Source: JBBRUG01 sp038247995 (lineage in GTDB: Bacteria > Chloroflexota > Chloroflexia > Chloroflexales > Chloroflexaceae). From it: a DNA stretch of 17,519 bases. Below are positions 15,917 to 17,519 of the stretch, one piece after another. The notes under the pieces are model-generated. The model saw only the letters and a list, made by a program, of their open reading frames with translations, made no database searches and was not told the origin of the DNA. Location of the stretch: assembly GCA_038247995.1 (NCBI GenBank), contig JBBRUG010000100.1:1-17519 (forward strand), given 5' to 3'. The first letter of the stretch is position 1; every line of letters starts with the position of its first letter. A program made the translations under genes and the position numbers.

Positions 15917-17344
15917 CTACGCTTCGACCGACACGACCTGCGCCTCGCCCCACCCGCGCCAGAGCACACAGGTGAGCAATGTGCCGGTGAGGATGAAGAT
16001 TCCAACCATTATGAGTGCCAGCATGCGTGGCCCGACGCCCATATCGCTGGCGACGCCGGTGAAGTAACTGGAGAGCGCGGTGGCGAGGGTCAGTCCGGCG
16101 TATTCGAGCGCGAAGATCCGCCCACGCAGCCGATCCGGCACCTGCACTTGCAGGAGTGACGTGCCAAAAACCCATTGGATGCTGCCGCCCATATGCGCGG
16201 CAAAGACGGCGAGCATGGCTACGGCAAGCGTCGGCGCGCCACTGAACACAATGTAACCGGCTGCGGTGATGAAGAATGCCGGGCCGATCATACGCCGCAA
16301 GAACTGCGGGCCATCGCCGCCAATGCGCAGGGCCAGGAACGGCCCGACACCGGTGCCGAGGCCGCGCGCCGCGTAGAGCAACCCGATACTGATCGCCCCA
16401 TCGCGCCCGAGCGGAAACAGATCACGCCCGAAGAGCGTAAGTAGCAACAGCACACCGCCGCCGACGCTCCACAACGCCTTGGAGAAGGTAAGCCAGGCCA
16501 ATTCAGGGCGAGCGAAGATGTAGCGTAGGCCTTCGACAAGTTCGTGCAGCGTCCGCCCGACGACGGACGACAGACGACCCTTCGACAAGCTCAGGGTGCG
16601 ACGGACGACGGACGCTGGGCTGTGGTCTATGTTCGGTCGTCGGGCGTCGGTCGTCGGGCGTCGGGCGTCTATGTTCGGTGGTCGGTGGTCGGTCGTCGGT
16701 CGTCGGTGGTCGGTCGTCGGGCGTCGGGCGTCGGGCGTCGGGCGTCGGGCGTCTCCACCCCGAATCGTCGCGATCAGCACCCCTGAAATCAGATACGTCA
16801 GCGCATTAACGATAAACGCAACCTGCACGCCCAGCGTGCCGGCCACCAATCCGCCGATCGCTGCGCCAACCGCCAGCATCACCGACCAGGTGACACTACT
16901 GATTGCATTCGCCGCTACCAATTCTTCACGCCGACACAGGCTGGGAATGATTGCCGAACGCGCCGGCTCAAAAAAGGCCGCCAGCGCAACTTTGAGCGCC
17001 ACAGCGGTGTAAATCAGCCAGATCAGATCCGGCCCATCAACCAGCAGCAGCAACAATACAATCAGCGCCCGCCCAATATCAGCGCTAATCATCACCAGTT
17101 TGCGCGGCAGCCGATCGACAACGACGCCGGCAAACGGCCCGATCAGCGCACCGGGCAAAAACTCGGCTACCAACAGCAACCCAACCGCCTGCCCCGAACC
17201 GGTGAGGTTGAACAGCATTGTGTACAGCGCAATGCTCACCAGCCAATCGCCAAGCTGGCTCACGATCTGGCCATACCAGAGGCGGCGAAAATTGCGATTA
17301 CCGCGCAGAACAGCGAGATACCCGACCGAAGGTGTCGATGTCAT
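15917..17344 (-). CDS. MFS transporter (MFS_3 / EntS-like) with repeat-encoded central loop
   Basis: The 475-residue protein is a major facilitator of the group that includes EntS-like and macrolide exporters, acting in the cytoplasmic membrane as a proton-coupled exporter of unknown substrate. Visible are the N-terminal NFRRLWYGQIVSQLGDW, motif A GVVVDRLPRK (73-82), PARSAIIPSL in TM4-5, and about twelve hydrophobic segments. The family is usually ~400-430 residues. The excess is a segment at ~197-267 between TM6 and TM7. It is built from DARRPTT/DHRRPTT-like heptapeptides and LSLSKG, encoded by a heptanucleotide repeat cassette. The flanks (YLISGVLIATIR and HELVEGLRYIF) read as normal family sequence. 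The frame stays open through the cassette. The start ATG at 17344 has only a weak AGG upstream. Function of the expanded loop is unknown; it should be cytosolic. Confidence 0.88.
   Translation of the reverse strand: MTSTPSVGYLAVLRGNRNFRRLWYGQIVSQLGDWLVSIALYTMLFNLTGSGQAVGLLLVAEFLPGALIGPFAGVVVDRLPRKLVMISADIGRALIVLLLLLVDGPDLIWLIYTAVALKVALAAFFEPARSAIIPSLCRREELVAANAISSVTWSVMLAVGAAIGGLVAGTLGVQVAFIVNALTYLISGVLIATIRGGDARRPTPDARRPTTDHRRPTTDHRPPNIDARRPTTDARRPNIDHSPASVVRRTLSLSKGRLSSVVGRTLHELVEGLRYIFARPELAWLTFSKALWSVGGGVLLLLTLFGRDLFPLGRDGAISIGLLYAARGLGTGVGPFLALRIGGDGPQFLRRMIGPAFFITAAGYIVFSGAPTLAVAMLAVFAAHMGGSIQWVFGTSLLQVQVPDRLRGRIFALEYAGLTLATALSSYFTGVASDMGVGPRMLALIMVGIFILTGTLLTCVLWRGWGEAQVVSVEA
16551..16619. 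repeat. GAC-type heptamer flanks around a CTTCGACAAGCTCAGG element
   Basis: Within the MFS gene, heptamers of the type CGACGAC/GGACGAC/AGACGAC (16558-16578) and GACGGAC twice (16600-16613) flank the sequence CCTTCGACAAGCTCAGGGT (16579-16597). I remember that core as a widely dispersed bacterial repeat. An 11-base direct copy, CCTTCGACAAG, also occurs at 16530-16540, inside the codons for LVEG. That suggests the cassette may have entered by recombination at this short match. Confidence 0.6.
16620..16752. repeat. Heptanucleotide tandem array (19 units) inside the MFS gene
   Basis: 133 bases divide exactly into 19 heptamers, mostly CGGGCGT, CGGTCGT and CGGTGGT. CTATGTT occurs at 16627-16633 and 16669-16675, six units apart, showing a higher-order duplication. 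The last five units are identical CGGGCGT. In the coding (-) direction three units make 21 bases, hence the repeating seven-residue peptide. There are no stop codons, and loss or gain of one unit shifts the frame of the gene. Confidence 0.9.
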
Positions 17345-17519
17345 AGAGCCTATTCAGGTGATCTTGGATCGCGTGCAGACGCTCAAGCGGCGCACATGTC
17401 CGCTGCGGCAACAGGTCGCTCAAACGGCACTGCCATCTGGCGTGTTGCACTGCTACTTTCTACGTACCCGAAAGTACGCGCTAGAAATTCCTGCTTCATC
17501 CCAGCGTGCCATCCGAGGA
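17345..17519. other. Region upstream of the MFS gene to the window end
   Basis: No gene is recognised. A hairpin lies at 17457-17487: TTTCTA then CGTAC, loop CCGAAA, GTACG, a CGC bulge, then TAGAAA. The stretch 17425-17449 resembles 12116-12140 (about 21 of the first 24 bases the same). Confidence 0.4.

Noticed and set aside
15698..16159. 153-residue + strand frame over the SDR and MFS ends
   Set aside because: It overlaps the SDR remnant in another frame and is antisense to the MFS 3' end; no family features.
16620..16752. CRISPR array
   Set aside because: The 7-base units are contiguous without spacers; this is a microsatellite.

Overview
The window reads as chromosomal DNA of a filamentous anoxygenic phototroph-type Chloroflexota (probably order Chloroflexales). 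This placement is inferred from protein style, not from a marker gene. The base composition is GC-rich. There is a PBP1A with a PASTA domain and a proline-rich tail. A soluble Ser/Thr kinase carries a zinc ribbon and an FHA domain. A secreted beta-helix protein ends in an LYLPLI-type tail, and the intergenic DNA is full of short tandem repeats and hairpins. Most genes are ordinary housekeeping genes on the + strand.

Layout: (1) 1-581 is a chimeric stretch. The first ~107 bases encode, in one frame, part of a sigma-70/ECF sigma factor. From ~108 another frame encodes the C-terminal ~40% of homoserine O-acetyltransferase (metX); both are truncated at the junction. (2) 855-3968 is a bifunctional class A penicillin-binding protein. 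(3) 4099-6872 is a sugar-phosphate group: ribose-5-phosphate isomerase (rpiA), ribulose-phosphate 3-epimerase (rpe) and glucokinase (glk). Each gene is separated from the next by 120-290 bases of repeat or hairpin DNA, so this is a functional cluster rather than a tight operon. (4) 6985-7833 is a SirB1/transglutaminase-like protein and 7977-10568 is the disaggregase ClpB. (5) 10822-11991 is a secreted choice-of-anchor Q/beta-helix protein, followed by 445 bases of noncoding, repeat-bearing DNA. (6) 12437-14625 is a Ser/Thr kinase whose stop codon overlaps the start of purQ (ATGA), the tightest gene coupling in the window. (7) 14696-15592 is lgt, followed by a short-chain dehydrogenase remnant. 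(8) 15917-17344, on the - strand, is an MFS exporter with a heptanucleotide-repeat cassette inserted in frame in its central loop.

How the genes work together: rpiA, rpe and glk feed glucose and pentose phosphates. PurQ consumes glutamine in purine synthesis downstream of ribose-5-phosphate. PBP1A builds peptidoglycan, Lgt lipidates exported proteins, and ClpB handles protein aggregates. The kinase is the only obvious signalling protein and is translationally coupled to purQ.

I found no complete undescribed system such as a defence island, CRISPR array or biosynthetic cluster. The best second looks are the heptamer cassette inside the MFS gene (possible phase variation), the sigma/metX junction at the left edge (deletion or assembly chimera), the kinase-purQ coupling, a probable leaderless rpiA transcript, and several strong unexplained hairpins.
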